64,000 nucleotides of DNA from Streptococcus chenjunshii (GTDB taxonomy: Bacteria; Bacillota; Bacilli; Lactobacillales; Streptococcaceae), in NCBI RefSeq assembly GCF_003086355.1, contig NZ_CP031733.1:2108001-2172000 (forward strand), in the 5' to 3' direction. Positions within the stretch are counted from its first letter, which is position 1. Each line of letters starts with the position of its first letter. Below, piece by piece: positions 28,270 to 36,593 of this stretch. Position numbers and translations under genes: made by a program. The notes beneath the pieces were generated by a model. The model was not told the origin of the DNA, did no database searches, and saw nothing but the letters and a program-made list of their open reading frames with translations.

Positions 28270-28473
28270 CTATATTTGGCCGATAAATTCTTCTAGGCTC
28301 ATAACTTCGTTGTTTTCTTTTGGTTTGCCGTCTGCCGTGTCTAAAATAGAGAGCAAGTCCCGCCAGTCTGTCTCCATAACATCTTTAATTGACATGCCAA
28401 GACCGGACTTCACGACATTACGAATAAAGCCGTAAAACTTATCCAGTGCTTCATCCGGCTTTATTTTTCGGCT
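28270..28473 (-). CDS. T extension of the tail assembly chaperone (-1 frame, gpGT)
   Basis: This 67-codon open stretch has no plausible start but continues the upstream 99-aa gene in the -1 frame from the slip site at 28473-28479. It encodes KPDEALDKFYGFIRN onward, ending EEFIGQI. The phage gpG/gpGT arrangement makes a minor fused chaperone that recruits the tape measure protein, whose gene follows after 12 bp. Confidence 0.82.
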   Translation of the reverse strand, partial: SRKIKPDEALDKFYGFIRNVVKSGLGMSIKDVMETDWRDLLSILDTADGKPKENNEVMSLEEFIGQI

Positions 28474-28760
28474 TTTGGGTCAGGGTCGCCCCCTACCAGT
28501 TTGACAAAAACTGTACCGATAATTTTATTCAATTCGCTCATTTCTAAGCCGTTGTACATATCTTCAACGGTCAGACCCTCAAACAAACTAGCGATAAACT
28601 TTAATTGCACATCTAACTTTTCGGCTTCAGACCAACCTTTGTTAGCGATATCCGCCTCCATCTCTAAATATTCACGGTATTTAGAGACTGGCATATAATC
28701 ATTTTCGTACGCTACTTTTTGGCCTTTTTCGTTACGCACCTTAATCTCAATAGTTGCCAT
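28461..28760 (-). CDS. Tail assembly chaperone gpG-like
   Basis: The 99-residue acidic helical protein begins MATIEIKVRNEKGQKVAYEN and lies between the major tail protein and the tape measure. It is the zero-frame product of a frameshift pair. Such proteins coat the tape measure during tail assembly and are absent from virions. Confidence 0.82.
   Translation of the reverse strand: MATIEIKVRNEKGQKVAYENDYMPVSKYREYLEMEADIANKGWSEAEKLDVQLKFIASLFEGLTVEDMYNGLEMSELNKIIGTVFVKLVGGDPDPKAEK
28473..28479 (-). other. Programmed -1 frameshift slippery heptamer
   Basis: On the minus strand the in-frame heptamer C CCA AAA fits X XXY YYZ. Slippage moves ribosomes into the open -1 frame 5 codons before the gpG stop. 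The position at the end of gene G, just before the tape measure, matches the conserved siphophage mechanism. Confidence 0.82.
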
Positions 28761-28818
28761 GTTAACTCCTTAATATCAAAAAAACACTGAGTGGACTGCT
28801 CCACTCAGTACTAAAAAA

Positions 28819-29397
28819 TTACGCTGCTGCAGTAAGTTTTACTTTTTGCCTCAACGTATCTACTGTTGCCTTACCTACGCCGATACCGACATACTGGCCG
28901 GCTGTGTCGCCATCGTCACTCGCAAGGGCTGTAAACGTAAGCGACTCTGTTTTTAGTTCTGGGTTTTCACCAGTCAGCGTTTCAATTTCGATACTCTCCA
29001 TCGAGAATTGCCCCTTGAAGAAGCCGATCGCTACTTCCTCACCCTGTGCTGTCGTCGAAAACAGCGTTAACGAGCAGAACGGTGCTGTTGTGTCAGCGCC
29101 GATTGTAACAACACCATCTTCGCCTTTGGCACGGCCTAAAATCGTACTTTGTAAATCAAACGGCAGGTCAATCAAACCAAGTTCTGCCTTAACATCACCC
29201 ACGCCTTTTTGAGTGGAGAAATAGGCAACGTCAGACCCATAAGTCTTTTGCGGTTCAGACGTCAGGCCAGTGATATTCGCTGTTTGAGTTGCACCCTTAT
29301 CTTGCACACCAGCTACGGAAAAAACATTTTCATTTTCTGTAGGCTCTTTGCCGTCTAAAACACGGATTTCCATTTTCTTAAAACCAACTAAACTCAT
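28819..29397 (-). CDS. Major tail tube protein (phi13-type)
   Basis: The 192-residue beta-rich protein starts MSLVGFKKMEIRVLDGKEPT and contains GLIDLPFDLQSTILGRAKGE, as in phi13-family major tail proteins. It forms the tail tube. It sits at its normal place after the tail completion genes. Confidence 0.85.
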   Translation of the reverse strand: MSLVGFKKMEIRVLDGKEPTENENVFSVAGVQDKGATQTANITGLTSEPQKTYGSDVAYFSTQKGVGDVKAELGLIDLPFDLQSTILGRAKGEDGVVTIGADTTAPFCSLTLFSTTAQGEEVAIGFFKGQFSMESIEIETLTGENPELKTESLTFTALASDDGDTAGQYVGIGVGKATVDTLRQKVKLTAAA

Positions 29398-29415
29398 TAG
29401 TATCTCCTTTTATTT

Positions 29416-29796
29416 TTAATAATCTTCATAGAGTGGACTAAAACCGCGATAGGTCCTAGCGTCCACATAACGCTTAACATCACTAATAAAATCTTCCAGA
29501 CCGCCAGCTATTTGGTAAAAGCCTAAGCTTTCCATCACCTTTTCAACCCGCCGCTGTAAGTCTTTAGCCTCTTTGCGGTCCACGCTTTCAACGTTTATTT
29601 GATAAACAAATTTCTTTGATAAGCTCGTGTTTGAGGCTCTCACGGCCTGTTCAGGGCTGATGATGGGTATGATGACAATGCTTGCCGCGTCCATAGCTAA
29701 GCCTTCCGGACGAACAAAGGACTTGATGGTGACATCACGCAAGGTCTTATCATCTTTTAATTTTGCATAAAGCGTTTCGAGCATGTCTTTAGTCAC
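29416..29796 (-). CDS. Tail terminator / DUF806-like protein
   Basis: The 126-residue protein starts MTKDMLETLYAKLKDDKTLR and includes SLSKKFVYQINVESVDRKEA. Position between the gp10-like protein and major tail protein is where siphophages encode the tail terminator. It overlaps the upstream gene by 8 bp. The family call is tentative. Confidence 0.68.
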   Translation of the reverse strand: MTKDMLETLYAKLKDDKTLRDVTIKSFVRPEGLAMDAASIVIIPIISPEQAVRASNTSLSKKFVYQINVESVDRKEAKDLQRRVEKVMESLGFYQIAGGLEDFISDVKRYVDARTYRGFSPLYEDY

Positions 29797-30187
29797 CGAA
29801 CTCCTCCTTCAACTTCTCCGCAATTAGCTTAGGATAGACACCCTCCAGCTCGTTGGAAAAGCGCCTAATTACCCCAAATCCCCTAGGTGATGGGTTGCGT
29901 GAGTAACCCAATTCCTGCAAATGGACCAGATTCCAGCGCGGGCTGGTAAACCCTAGCTTAATACTAGGTATACCCATATCACGCTTAACCCCTGATATCA
30001 CAACTGCATTGACAGTCGCGCCGGTGTCTTTATAACTGGACACAGCATCTTTAAAATCAGGCTCAATCAGCTTACTAGTCTCCCTTAAAGACTTATTAAC
30101 CGCACGCTTAACCTTGTCTGGACCTAGCTTCTTTTCCATGTTACGGATTAACTCATCATAACCTTTTAATTTCGCACCGCTAGCCAT
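29789..30187 (-). CDS. HK97 gp10-like head-tail/tail completion protein
   Basis: The start at 30187 (MASGAKLKGYDELIRN) has GGGGGTG nearby and overlaps the upstream stop; the frame could extend six residues further but without a ribosome binding site. The 132-residue basic protein has the gp10 pattern: N-terminal helix, then PSIKLGFTSPRWNLVHLQEL. It helps join head and tail. Confidence 0.75.
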   Translation of the reverse strand: MASGAKLKGYDELIRNMEKKLGPDKVKRAVNKSLRETSKLIEPDFKDAVSSYKDTGATVNAVVISGVKRDMGIPSIKLGFTSPRWNLVHLQELGYSRNPSPRGFGVIRRFSNELEGVYPKLIAEKLKEEFGD

Positions 30188-30539
30188 CGATAGCACCCCC
30201 GACAACGACAGTTAAAAACTGCCGCTCATCAAAACTAGGTCTAATATCAATGATTTGATACTTAGTCCCAATTAAGCGCGGATCCCTAATCTCTATATAG
30301 TGCTTATTGCTAGGTTGATAAGCATTTAAAGGGTCTCGCATTTTAACCGTGTAACTAGCTTTGGTACTGATGGAATTTGCAATAGTGATGTCTTTGTTGC
30401 TTGGGTTATAAACTTCCGCAAATGTTGCATAAACTTGCTCATAGGCAACATCACGGCCGTCTATACCCTCATTAATTTTTGCTGAATAAAAAACAATAGG
30501 CGTCCGAAGGTCGCCGTTATTTGTTTGATTTCTTGGCAT
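30180..30539 (-). CDS. Head closure / head-tail joining protein
   Basis: The 119-residue beta-rich protein (GDLRTPIVFYSAKINEG near the start, then TKYQIIDIRPSFDERQFLTV) fits the SPP1 gp16/HK97 head-tail joining family. It closes the connector channel after packaging. It overlaps both neighbours, indicating tight coupling. Confidence 0.78.
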   Translation of the reverse strand: MPRNQTNNGDLRTPIVFYSAKINEGIDGRDVAYEQVYATFAEVYNPSNKDITIANSISTKASYTVKMRDPLNAYQPSNKHYIEIRDPRLIGTKYQIIDIRPSFDERQFLTVVVGGAIDG

Positions 30540-30681
30540 TAGTCTTCACCTCTTCCACATAAGAGGGTAATTTTGCTTTGATTTCATCAAAGCGCTTCTT
30601 GCTTGCCTCAAATTCTTCACCGGTACGCCGAATAAGATTTTCTTTGAGGTCTTTAAAATCTTTTAAAACCTTAACCTTCAC
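30517..30681 (-). CDS. Small phage head-module protein, 54 aa
   Basis: A GTG start at 30681 follows AAGGAGG and overlaps the end of the upstream connector gene; the stop overlaps the next gene. The product is charged and helical (MKVKVLKDFKDLKENLIRRT, then EEFEASKKRFDEIKAKLPSY). Similar small basic proteins occur at this place in other Firmicutes phages. Function unknown. Confidence 0.72.
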   Translation of the reverse strand: MKVKVLKDFKDLKENLIRRTGEEFEASKKRFDEIKAKLPSYVEEVKTNAKKSNK

Positions 30682-30955
30682 TGTCTTCCTCCTTGTAAGT
30701 CGTCAGAGCCATTCGGGCAATTTCGTTTTTAAAATTATCATAAAACAAATCGAGGCTGTCATTATAAACATACCTAGCCCGTTCCATGATTAATTCCTTG
30801 CCTGCATCGCTGGACATCATATCAACGCCCAGAAGGCTGTTTAAGGCCTCTTCTGAGCTCTTTAACATAAAGGATAGGTTATAATCCTCCATGTCGTGAA
30901 AAACGCGCATACGGGGTTTAAAAGCCCCTAATAGCGCATGCAGTTGTTCAGCCAT
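30671..30955 (-). CDS. Head-tail connector (gp6/gp15-like)
   Basis: The start at 30955 (MAEQLHALLGAFKPRMRVFH) follows GGGAG; the 11 residues upstream in frame would overlap the capsid gene without a site. The 94-residue protein is helical (SSEEALNSLLGVDMM, then RYVYNDSLDLFYDNF), as in HK97 gp6-like DNA packaging connectors that sit under the portal. Confidence 0.75.
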   Translation of the reverse strand: MAEQLHALLGAFKPRMRVFHDMEDYNLSFMLKSSEEALNSLLGVDMMSSDAGKELIMERARYVYNDSLDLFYDNFKNEIARMALTTYKEEDSEG

Positions 30956-30959
30956 AGGC

Positions 30960-32087
30960 TTATGCTCCCGGAAGCGGTTCTGGAACATCTAATGTCCACA
31001 CGGCCGCTGCGCGCTCATCTTTAGCACGGCCGTAAGCAAATTGCTTAGCAGTGTAAAGGTTGAGGTCTTCCATAGCGAAAGTTTCGGTGTAGCGGCCAAG
31101 CTCAATTCCGCCGGCCACATAAGCATCATAACGGCCTTTAACAAACGTAGTTACTTTCTTAGCCGTTTGAGCTACAGACTCAATCAGCGTCAAGTTGTAA
31201 GGCAAAGCAGTCACATACACACCTTGCGCGTTAAGCGATGTGTACTGTTTCTTAACGTCCCAAGCGTCAGCCGGATTAACAATCATAACCACATTGCCTT
31301 CAACAGCAACCGGTGTTTTACCGTCTTCCTTGACGGAGTGGTGTTTGTGTACCAGCGTCAATTCTTTAACAGTGGTTGCTGCGTCTGCAAACGTGAGGGT
31401 TCCTGTAGCGGCTTTATCGCTGTAAGTAGTAATTTCGCCTACCGCTTTACCAGTCAGAGATTTAGACAGGCCGATAGGTTTATTATTACCGTCACCATTA
31501 AGAAATGCTGCTTCGAGAGCTACTGCGAAGGCCTCGTTAATTTGAGTTGTAACAAAAGTTTGAATCCACGCAGGACCGAATTTTTCAGCGTCTTTAGGGA
31601 TAACCACAAAAGCAGTCAGCTTGAGCTGGATTGCTTTAGACTGGCTGAATTTAGCAGTCAATTGACCTTTGATTTTGCCGTAAAGCTCACCCCATTCAGC
31701 CACTCCTGCTGTTTCAGAATCAATAAACTTCATGCGCAGGCCAGCGTTGCGAAGACCGATATGCTCCAGCAATGGGTGCTGTGTGACTAAGTCTTCAAAG
31801 ATGCGGTCAACCGTTTCTTCTGGAATTAACTCAGTAAATCCAGGTGCTACTGTTTTGTCAATTTCATTAAAAAACTTACGTTCGCGGGCCGTCATTTTAG
31901 CTTCTTGCGGGGTAGTAGCAATTGCCGTTTCTACTTCTTTGTGCGCTACTTTCTTTGCTTCGTCAAACATAGACTCCAACATTTCACCGTAAAGTTCATT
32001 TTGTTTTTCTTGAGGCTCTCCAGCCGCCACCGCATCGATAAATTTTTGGCGGATTTCGTTAAATTCATTCGATAATTTCATTGTCAT
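30960..32087 (-). CDS. Major capsid protein (HK97 fold)
   Basis: The 375-residue protein has an N-terminal scaffold-like helical delta region (about 1-75, charged) followed by HK97 capsid features: PEETVDRIFEDLVTQHPLLE, AFAVALEAAFLNGDGNNKPI and a C-terminal GGIELGRYTETFAMEDL. The preceding ClpP-like protease probably removes the delta region during maturation. Confidence 0.92.
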   Translation of the reverse strand: MTMKLSNEFNEIRQKFIDAVAAGEPQEKQNELYGEMLESMFDEAKKVAHKEVETAIATTPQEAKMTARERKFFNEIDKTVAPGFTELIPEETVDRIFEDLVTQHPLLEHIGLRNAGLRMKFIDSETAGVAEWGELYGKIKGQLTAKFSQSKAIQLKLTAFVVIPKDAEKFGPAWIQTFVTTQINEAFAVALEAAFLNGDGNNKPIGLSKSLTGKAVGEITTYSDKAATGTLTFADAATTVKELTLVHKHHSVKEDGKTPVAVEGNVVMIVNPADAWDVKKQYTSLNAQGVYVTALPYNLTLIESVAQTAKKVTTFVKGRYDAYVAGGIELGRYTETFAMEDLNLYTAKQFAYGRAKDERAAAVWTLDVPEPLPGA

Positions 32088-32104
32088 TTAAATTTTCTCC
32101 TTTT

Positions 32105-32827
32105 TTAAAACAAAAAAGCCTTAAATCCTTTAGGCTCTTCTTTTGGTTCTTTTTCATTTTCGTTTTGAGTAACCAGCTGTTTTTCCAGATTATCCAATCT
32201 AGCACTGACTTCTCGCTTAAAGCGGTCTAGTTCTTCACTTCTTAGCTTTTGAGCTAAGATGATTTGATTTGGCACGACATCAGATGCAGCAGCAACCAAC
32301 TGCGCCAGCTCGTCTTCCGCAAACATCACTTTGTCCGCAAAACCTTTCTCAACCGCTTGACCGGCTGACAGCCAAGTTTCCTGAGCCATCAAATCTAATA
32401 GCTCGTCCGGCGACAGACCAGTCTTTAGGATATAAGCATTAGCAATAGACTTGTTATAATTCTCCAAGATTTCGGCTTCATGCTTTAGCTCCCTGTGGTC
32501 GCCTTCAGCAACTGTTGACACATTGTGTATCATCATTTGCGCTGTCGGGCTAATTTCCACACTGTCGCCTGCCATTGCTATCACAGAGGCAGCACTAGCT
32601 GCGATGCCAACAACCTTAATTGAGACAGCTCCAGAATAATCTCTTAATGCTGTATAAATCTCGCTGCCAGCAAACACATCACCACCGCCTGAATTGATGA
32701 TGACTTCCACAGGCTCACCGTTTTCTGGCAAAACAATGTCTTTTGGTGCTGTTGCTGTTAAACCGTACTCATCATAAAACCATTTAACATCATTAGAAAC
32801 AATCGTCCCTTTAATATCAATCTTCAC
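32105..32827 (-). CDS. Prohead protease, ClpP-type (S14)
   Basis: The 240-residue protein has INSGGGDVFAGSEIY, the catalytic Ser in GIAASAASVIAMAG and His in QMMIHNVST, with the Asp region near the TGLSP segment. The C-terminus is a coiled coil (LDRFKREVSARLDNLEKQL). It processes capsid subunits. It overlaps the portal gene by 11 bp. Confidence 0.9.
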   Translation of the reverse strand: MKIDIKGTIVSNDVKWFYDEYGLTATAPKDIVLPENGEPVEVIINSGGGDVFAGSEIYTALRDYSGAVSIKVVGIAASAASVIAMAGDSVEISPTAQMMIHNVSTVAEGDHRELKHEAEILENYNKSIANAYILKTGLSPDELLDLMAQETWLSAGQAVEKGFADKVMFAEDELAQLVAAASDVVPNQIILAQKLRSEELDRFKREVSARLDNLEKQLVTQNENEKEPKEEPKGFKAFLF

Positions 32828-33971
32828 CCTCTACCTCACCCCCTTTCCCTTCGTAAAATTCTTGATAGTTTCTAGTAATCAAAAACTCATCTCCGCCCTC
32901 AATAGCTGTATAGCCAAGCTCTTTTCTGACTTCGTTACGGTTAAAGGCACCGCTAGAAATCAGCTTATCAATGCTAGAGGCTAACTCGAAGAGGTCTCGA
33001 CGTTCGACGCCGATTATCTCAATCTTAGCGCCCTTTTGATAATCTGCCGCGTCAATGATTTTAGAGTTTAGCTCATCTTCCACGCGCTTTATCAAGGGTT
33101 CAAGGCAGTACATGTTAAACGACTTTTGAGCGTCCTCAATACCAGCAATCTCACCATGCAGCAAGGCTACCGGGATACCTATCAAATCAGCGACATCATC
33201 TTCAAACTGCCGGCGCAGCTTTTTAAGCTCATCAATCGAGGTATCAGATACACCAACGCGGTTTGTCAGTTCGTCATACTCTATCTGATCTATCATAGGC
33301 ACGATAGCAACTGACTTATCTTTAAACGCAGCAAACAGTCGCTCGCTATAATTCTTAAGCGTTTGAGTTTGCTCTTTGTTAAACTGGTTAGCACCTTTGA
33401 CCTTAAGCGTCCCGCGGATTTGGTTATTTCTGGCAAGCGCCTCAACCATCCGACTATATAACTTTTGATAATCTTCAAACAGCTTATCTAAGTATAGACT
33501 TAGTCGGTTGTTGTTGTATTGCAGATAAATGACTTCGTCCATTTTAAAACTGCGCTTAAACTGATAGTTTTTTACAACCACAGATTCAAAGACATCACCA
33601 TAAACTGCGTATTCCTTATGATTAAAAGCGTCCGCAATTAATAGCTGGTCGTCATCTGATAAGATAACCAGCACTTCATTTTGCGTGATTAACTTATAAA
33701 CAAGTCTCTGCCAAAACCTAGAGCCGGCTTCGTTTTTATTTGGCTTAGCATTTAGGATATAAGACCATTGATTATCCATGCGCTCGTCATTGACCCGGTA
33801 ATTAAATTCAGACCGCGAGAACACCCGAGATAAAAATTCAGCGTTTTTGTCAATCGCTAACAGCTTCAGGTGGATTTGCTGGAGATCAGAAAACAGCTCA
33901 TCAAAATCATAGCTAACATCAGGGCTTTTGTTCTTCCTTATTAGTCCAAAGAAGGACTCGAACAAGGCCAT
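32817..33971 (-). CDS. Portal protein (HK97 family)
   Basis: The 384-residue protein has portal-family features: SRSEFNYRVNDERMDNQWSY, FKMDEVIYLQYNNNRLSLYL, and DVADLIGIPVALLHGEIAGI with the C-terminal EPLIKRVEDELNSKI. It forms the dodecameric DNA gate of the capsid. A lipoprotein gene with its own terminator separates it from the large terminase. Confidence 0.9.
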   Translation of the reverse strand: MALFESFFGLIRKNKSPDVSYDFDELFSDLQQIHLKLLAIDKNAEFLSRVFSRSEFNYRVNDERMDNQWSYILNAKPNKNEAGSRFWQRLVYKLITQNEVLVILSDDDQLLIADAFNHKEYAVYGDVFESVVVKNYQFKRSFKMDEVIYLQYNNNRLSLYLDKLFEDYQKLYSRMVEALARNNQIRGTLKVKGANQFNKEQTQTLKNYSERLFAAFKDKSVAIVPMIDQIEYDELTNRVGVSDTSIDELKKLRRQFEDDVADLIGIPVALLHGEIAGIEDAQKSFNMYCLEPLIKRVEDELNSKIIDAADYQKGAKIEIIGVERRDLFELASSIDKLISSGAFNRNEVRKELGYTAIEGGDEFLITRNYQEFYEGKGGEVEGED

Positions 33972-34009
33972 TGCACCACCCCCTTTCTAGGTTTTTTTAG
34001 GCACAAAAA

Positions 34010-34028
34010 AAGCACCTAAACGGTGCTT
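34010..34028 (-). terminator. Terminator of the lipoprotein moron
   Basis: AAGCACC and GGTGCTT pair around a 5-nt loop and are followed on the minus strand by seven T (34004-34010). It lies 9 bp after the lipoprotein stop and before the portal gene, so late transcripts must read through it. Confidence 0.82.
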
Positions 34029-34036
34029 AGGGTTAT

Positions 34037-34468
34037 TTAACTTTTCCATGTAAAAGTCTTATCATCATAATCAAGACTAAATGTGTAAGACTTTGATATT
34101 ACATCATCTTCACCGAAGACAGCCGTAAACACTCCCTTGCTGTAGGTACCTACAAAATCAGACTCACACACTTCTTCATCACCGTGCACTCCGTCAACCG
34201 TTCCTTTATCAAGTTCAATGCGTTTGAATTTAATATCATCACCATCAGCATTTTTCAACGTCATTTCCGGTCCGTACAGCAAAGGGCTCTTTGCTATTTC
34301 GCTTGAGTCCATTTCCACGTCAACCCTTACTTCGCCGGAGTCGTACTCTACCGCTAAAACTTTTACGTAAAAATGCGGTTCAAGCTCTTGTTTTTTCCCA
34401 ATATCAGAGCAACCAGCCAAAAACACTGTAAATCCCAGTAAACATAAAATCCAACAAAACTTTTTCAT
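34037..34468 (-). CDS. Phage-encoded lipoprotein, moron between terminase and portal
   Basis: The 143-residue protein has a lipoprotein signal peptide (MKKFCWILCLLGFTVFLAGC) with lipobox LAGC, Cys at residue 20. The mature part is acidic and beta-rich (HFYVKVLAVEYDSGEVRVDV). It has its own promoter in the last codons of terL and its own terminator, so it is probably expressed in lysogens. Phage lipoproteins such as Ltp of S. thermophilus TP-J34 block DNA injection; superinfection exclusion is a reasonable guess, but no similarity to Ltp is claimed. Confidence 0.78.
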   Translation of the reverse strand: MKKFCWILCLLGFTVFLAGCSDIGKKQELEPHFYVKVLAVEYDSGEVRVDVEMDSSEIAKSPLLYGPEMTLKNADGDDIKFKRIELDKGTVDGVHGDEEVCESDFVGTYSKGVFTAVFGEDDVISKSYTFSLDYDDKTFTWKS

Positions 34469-34488
34469 TTCTTTTGCCTCCTAAAACA

Positions 34489-34517
34489 ATTATAGCTCTA
34501 AAAATCCCAATCAGCAA
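34489..34517 (-). promoter_or_regulatory. Promoter of the lipoprotein gene
   Basis: TTGCTG (34512-34517), 17 bp, TATAAT (34489-34494) on the minus strand, 20 bp before the lipoprotein ATG and overlapping the terL stop. The -10 is perfect and the -35 keeps TTG. Confidence 0.68.
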
Positions 34518-36138
34518 TAGCCTCCAAAAAGTCTGCTGCGTTTCCTTCCGCGATTAGCTCACGCTTATACAGTGCAGAGACTAAAGCATGGAACCCGTCT
34601 GTCTTGCGTCTAACCGGCTCTTTCTTGAGATATCGCTTGTTTCCGTTACCGTCCTCTTTAACAAACGTGTTATCTGTGTACCATAACATCATCTTGTCTT
34701 CAAAAAATACAAAGCGTTCATTCGCGAAGGCGTCCTCAATAATTGGTGCAACCTTAGACTGTATAGCGCCGGGATTACGCAAAAACTCATACTCAAAACC
34801 AGCGTCATCTAGTAGCGGTTTGAGCAAGTCCATTCTAAAACCATCAGCGCAGACAATTTCAATCTGGTACATCTCCCGCCACTCAATCAACTTATTAACT
34901 AAATGCCGGGGGTCTATGCTTGGCTCATTAACAATCGTCAACAGCCCCTGTTCCTCCCAGTCGCTGAGTGGTGCTTTTGGCCTAAAATCACGGATAAAAT
35001 CTTGACGGACAAAACTGTGCTGCTTCCAGATAAACTCATCGCCATTCTTAAAGAGCAATCCTACACTGGCAAAATCTCGTATGCTGGCATAGTCAAATCC
35101 AGCGACACAAGACCGACCTGCCAAATCTATTTCAGGCTGCCTCAATGTTGCCAGCAGTTTTTCACGAGTCGTGACATCTTTTTCCAAGTCTGCTTCTGGC
35201 AAGTTCATGCGCTTTGTCATAAACTCTTGCCGCCCGCTAGGGTTAAGCTCCAGCTTATCATAATCCTTTTTGACTTGCGAAAAAAGCCGTTTGGCATAAG
35301 GCGTATCCTCGTCTAACATCGGATTTGCTTTAGGCCAGTTGCTGATATCGTCTACCTCGTCAGGCTCGTCTAGTTTGCAAATAAAAGGAAACAATTTAAA
35401 ATCATCAACTTCACCTTTTAAAATCTGCATGGACTCTTCTACGAGTTTATCATAAAAACCACCGCGCACATATCCATTTGTCCCGTTGTAAAACGTGCGC
35501 GGGTGTGCAACCTTACCAAGTCCAGACCGCTGGACATCAACCGCTTTAGTATCTTCAAATTGGTGTATCTCGTCAAATTCCAAGCAGCCATCTCGGGCGG
35601 AGTCCATGGTTTTAGGATTATTAGTCCTAAAAGCAAAAACCGAGTTATTAGCCCGGCCTGTGATGCTCATTTTGGTTAAATAATAATGACTTTCAAGACC
35701 CTTTGCCTGTATCGTTTCATAAACTTCCTCAAAAGATACCTTTCCTTGCTTTTCGGAATTAGCAGTAATTGTAACATCGTAATTCTTTATCGGATAAAGC
35801 GGACTAATAAAAAACGCGCCCCGCGTTGACATAAAACCGTTCTTGCCACCACCACGCGCTAGGGTGATGAGGTATTCGTCGAAAAAAACTTCTCCTGTTT
35901 CTTTGTGAAACAAAAAAATAAAGGGCGTGATAAACTTTTGATATTTTGCTAGCGGAAAAAAGTTCTTTTCTGCAAATCTGACATAGTTATCTATCAGTTC
36001 TTCATCAAAATAAATATCATCACGAGACAGCACTTTTTCTCTCAACACATCAATCAACATTAAGCGTTCTTTGTTAACCTTAATTTCTCCAGTTTCAATC
36101 AGCTTAATGTAATCTTCAAAATAAGGGTGTGTTATCAA
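34498..36138 (-). CDS. Terminase large subunit
   Basis: The 546-residue packaging motor has an ATPase domain with a P-loop-like LARGGGKNGF and the acidic Walker B in GCLEFDEIHQF. A C-terminal nuclease domain carries Asp residues in CVAGFDYASIRDF and VCADGFRMD. It cuts and pumps phage DNA into the prohead. The start overlaps the small terminase stop (ATGA-type). Confidence 0.93.
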   Translation of the reverse strand: MITHPYFEDYIKLIETGEIKVNKERLMLIDVLREKVLSRDDIYFDEELIDNYVRFAEKNFFPLAKYQKFITPFIFLFHKETGEVFFDEYLITLARGGGKNGFMSTRGAFFISPLYPIKNYDVTITANSEKQGKVSFEEVYETIQAKGLESHYYLTKMSITGRANNSVFAFRTNNPKTMDSARDGCLEFDEIHQFEDTKAVDVQRSGLGKVAHPRTFYNGTNGYVRGGFYDKLVEESMQILKGEVDDFKLFPFICKLDEPDEVDDISNWPKANPMLDEDTPYAKRLFSQVKKDYDKLELNPSGRQEFMTKRMNLPEADLEKDVTTREKLLATLRQPEIDLAGRSCVAGFDYASIRDFASVGLLFKNGDEFIWKQHSFVRQDFIRDFRPKAPLSDWEEQGLLTIVNEPSIDPRHLVNKLIEWREMYQIEIVCADGFRMDLLKPLLDDAGFEYEFLRNPGAIQSKVAPIIEDAFANERFVFFEDKMMLWYTDNTFVKEDGNGNKRYLKKEPVRRKTDGFHALVSALYKRELIAEGNAADFLEAIADWDF

Positions 36139-36437
36139 ATCAAATCACTTCCGCTGTCATCAATTTTTGTTTCAACTTTAAAATCAAACGATCGTTCAAG
36201 TGCCAGAATTTGTGTGTTAATTTTGCCTTTCTCTTGCAAAGCAGGGTTGGTTTTTAAAAAGCGCTGACTGCCATTTACCGTTAAAACCAGCGGGCCTTCT
36301 GATTGGATATATTCATCAAGCTCATAAAAGAGCTCTACCAAATTCAAATACCGCTCAACCTTTTCAAGCTGTACTTGGCTTGATTGGTCTATCTTAGATA
36401 GCAGTTCTTTTTTCAACTTTCTTTGGGTAAACTTCAT
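36135..36437 (-). CDS. Terminase small subunit (P27-like)
   Basis: The 100-residue protein directly before terL resembles P27-type small terminases (LEKVERYLNLVELFYELDEY, then GPLVLTVNGSQRFLKTNPAL). It recognises the packaging site, probably the inverted-repeat region just upstream. Confidence 0.78.
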   Translation of the reverse strand: MKFTQRKLKKELLSKIDQSSQVQLEKVERYLNLVELFYELDEYIQSEGPLVLTVNGSQRFLKTNPALQEKGKINTQILALERSFDFKVETKIDDSGSDLI

Positions 36438-36477
36438 TCCTCTCCCCCCTTCACGTAAAAATTAAGCAAATATCTGT

Positions 36478-36550
36478 GCAATCGACCCCGTCCACCGGTA
36501 CCCAAAAGCCTTTAACGACGCGGTTTTTCGAGACCGGGGGGATTGATTGC
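36478..36550. other. Candidate cos/packaging region
   Basis: Between HNH and small terminase genes lies a 156-bp gap with inverted repeats: GCAATCGACCCC (36478-36489) and GGGGGGATTGATTGC (36536-36550). GC-rich blocks lie between them. HNH-terminase phages usually carry cos here. The exact cut is not visible. Confidence 0.5.
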
Positions 36551-36557
36551 CAAAAAG

Positions 36558-36578
36558 TTATCCACAGAGTTATCCACA
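36558..36578 (+). repeat. Two perfect DnaA boxes
   Basis: TTATCCACA occurs at 36558-36566 and 36570-36578, 12 bp apart in direct orientation, right beside the candidate cos region. Confidence 0.7.
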
Positions 36579-36593
36579 GGACTGTAAAGCGTG

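Noticed and set aside
31041..31790. 249-codon plus-strand open frame
   Set aside because: Fully antisense to the HK97 capsid gene, no ribosome binding site or recognisable domain; a shadow of codon usage.
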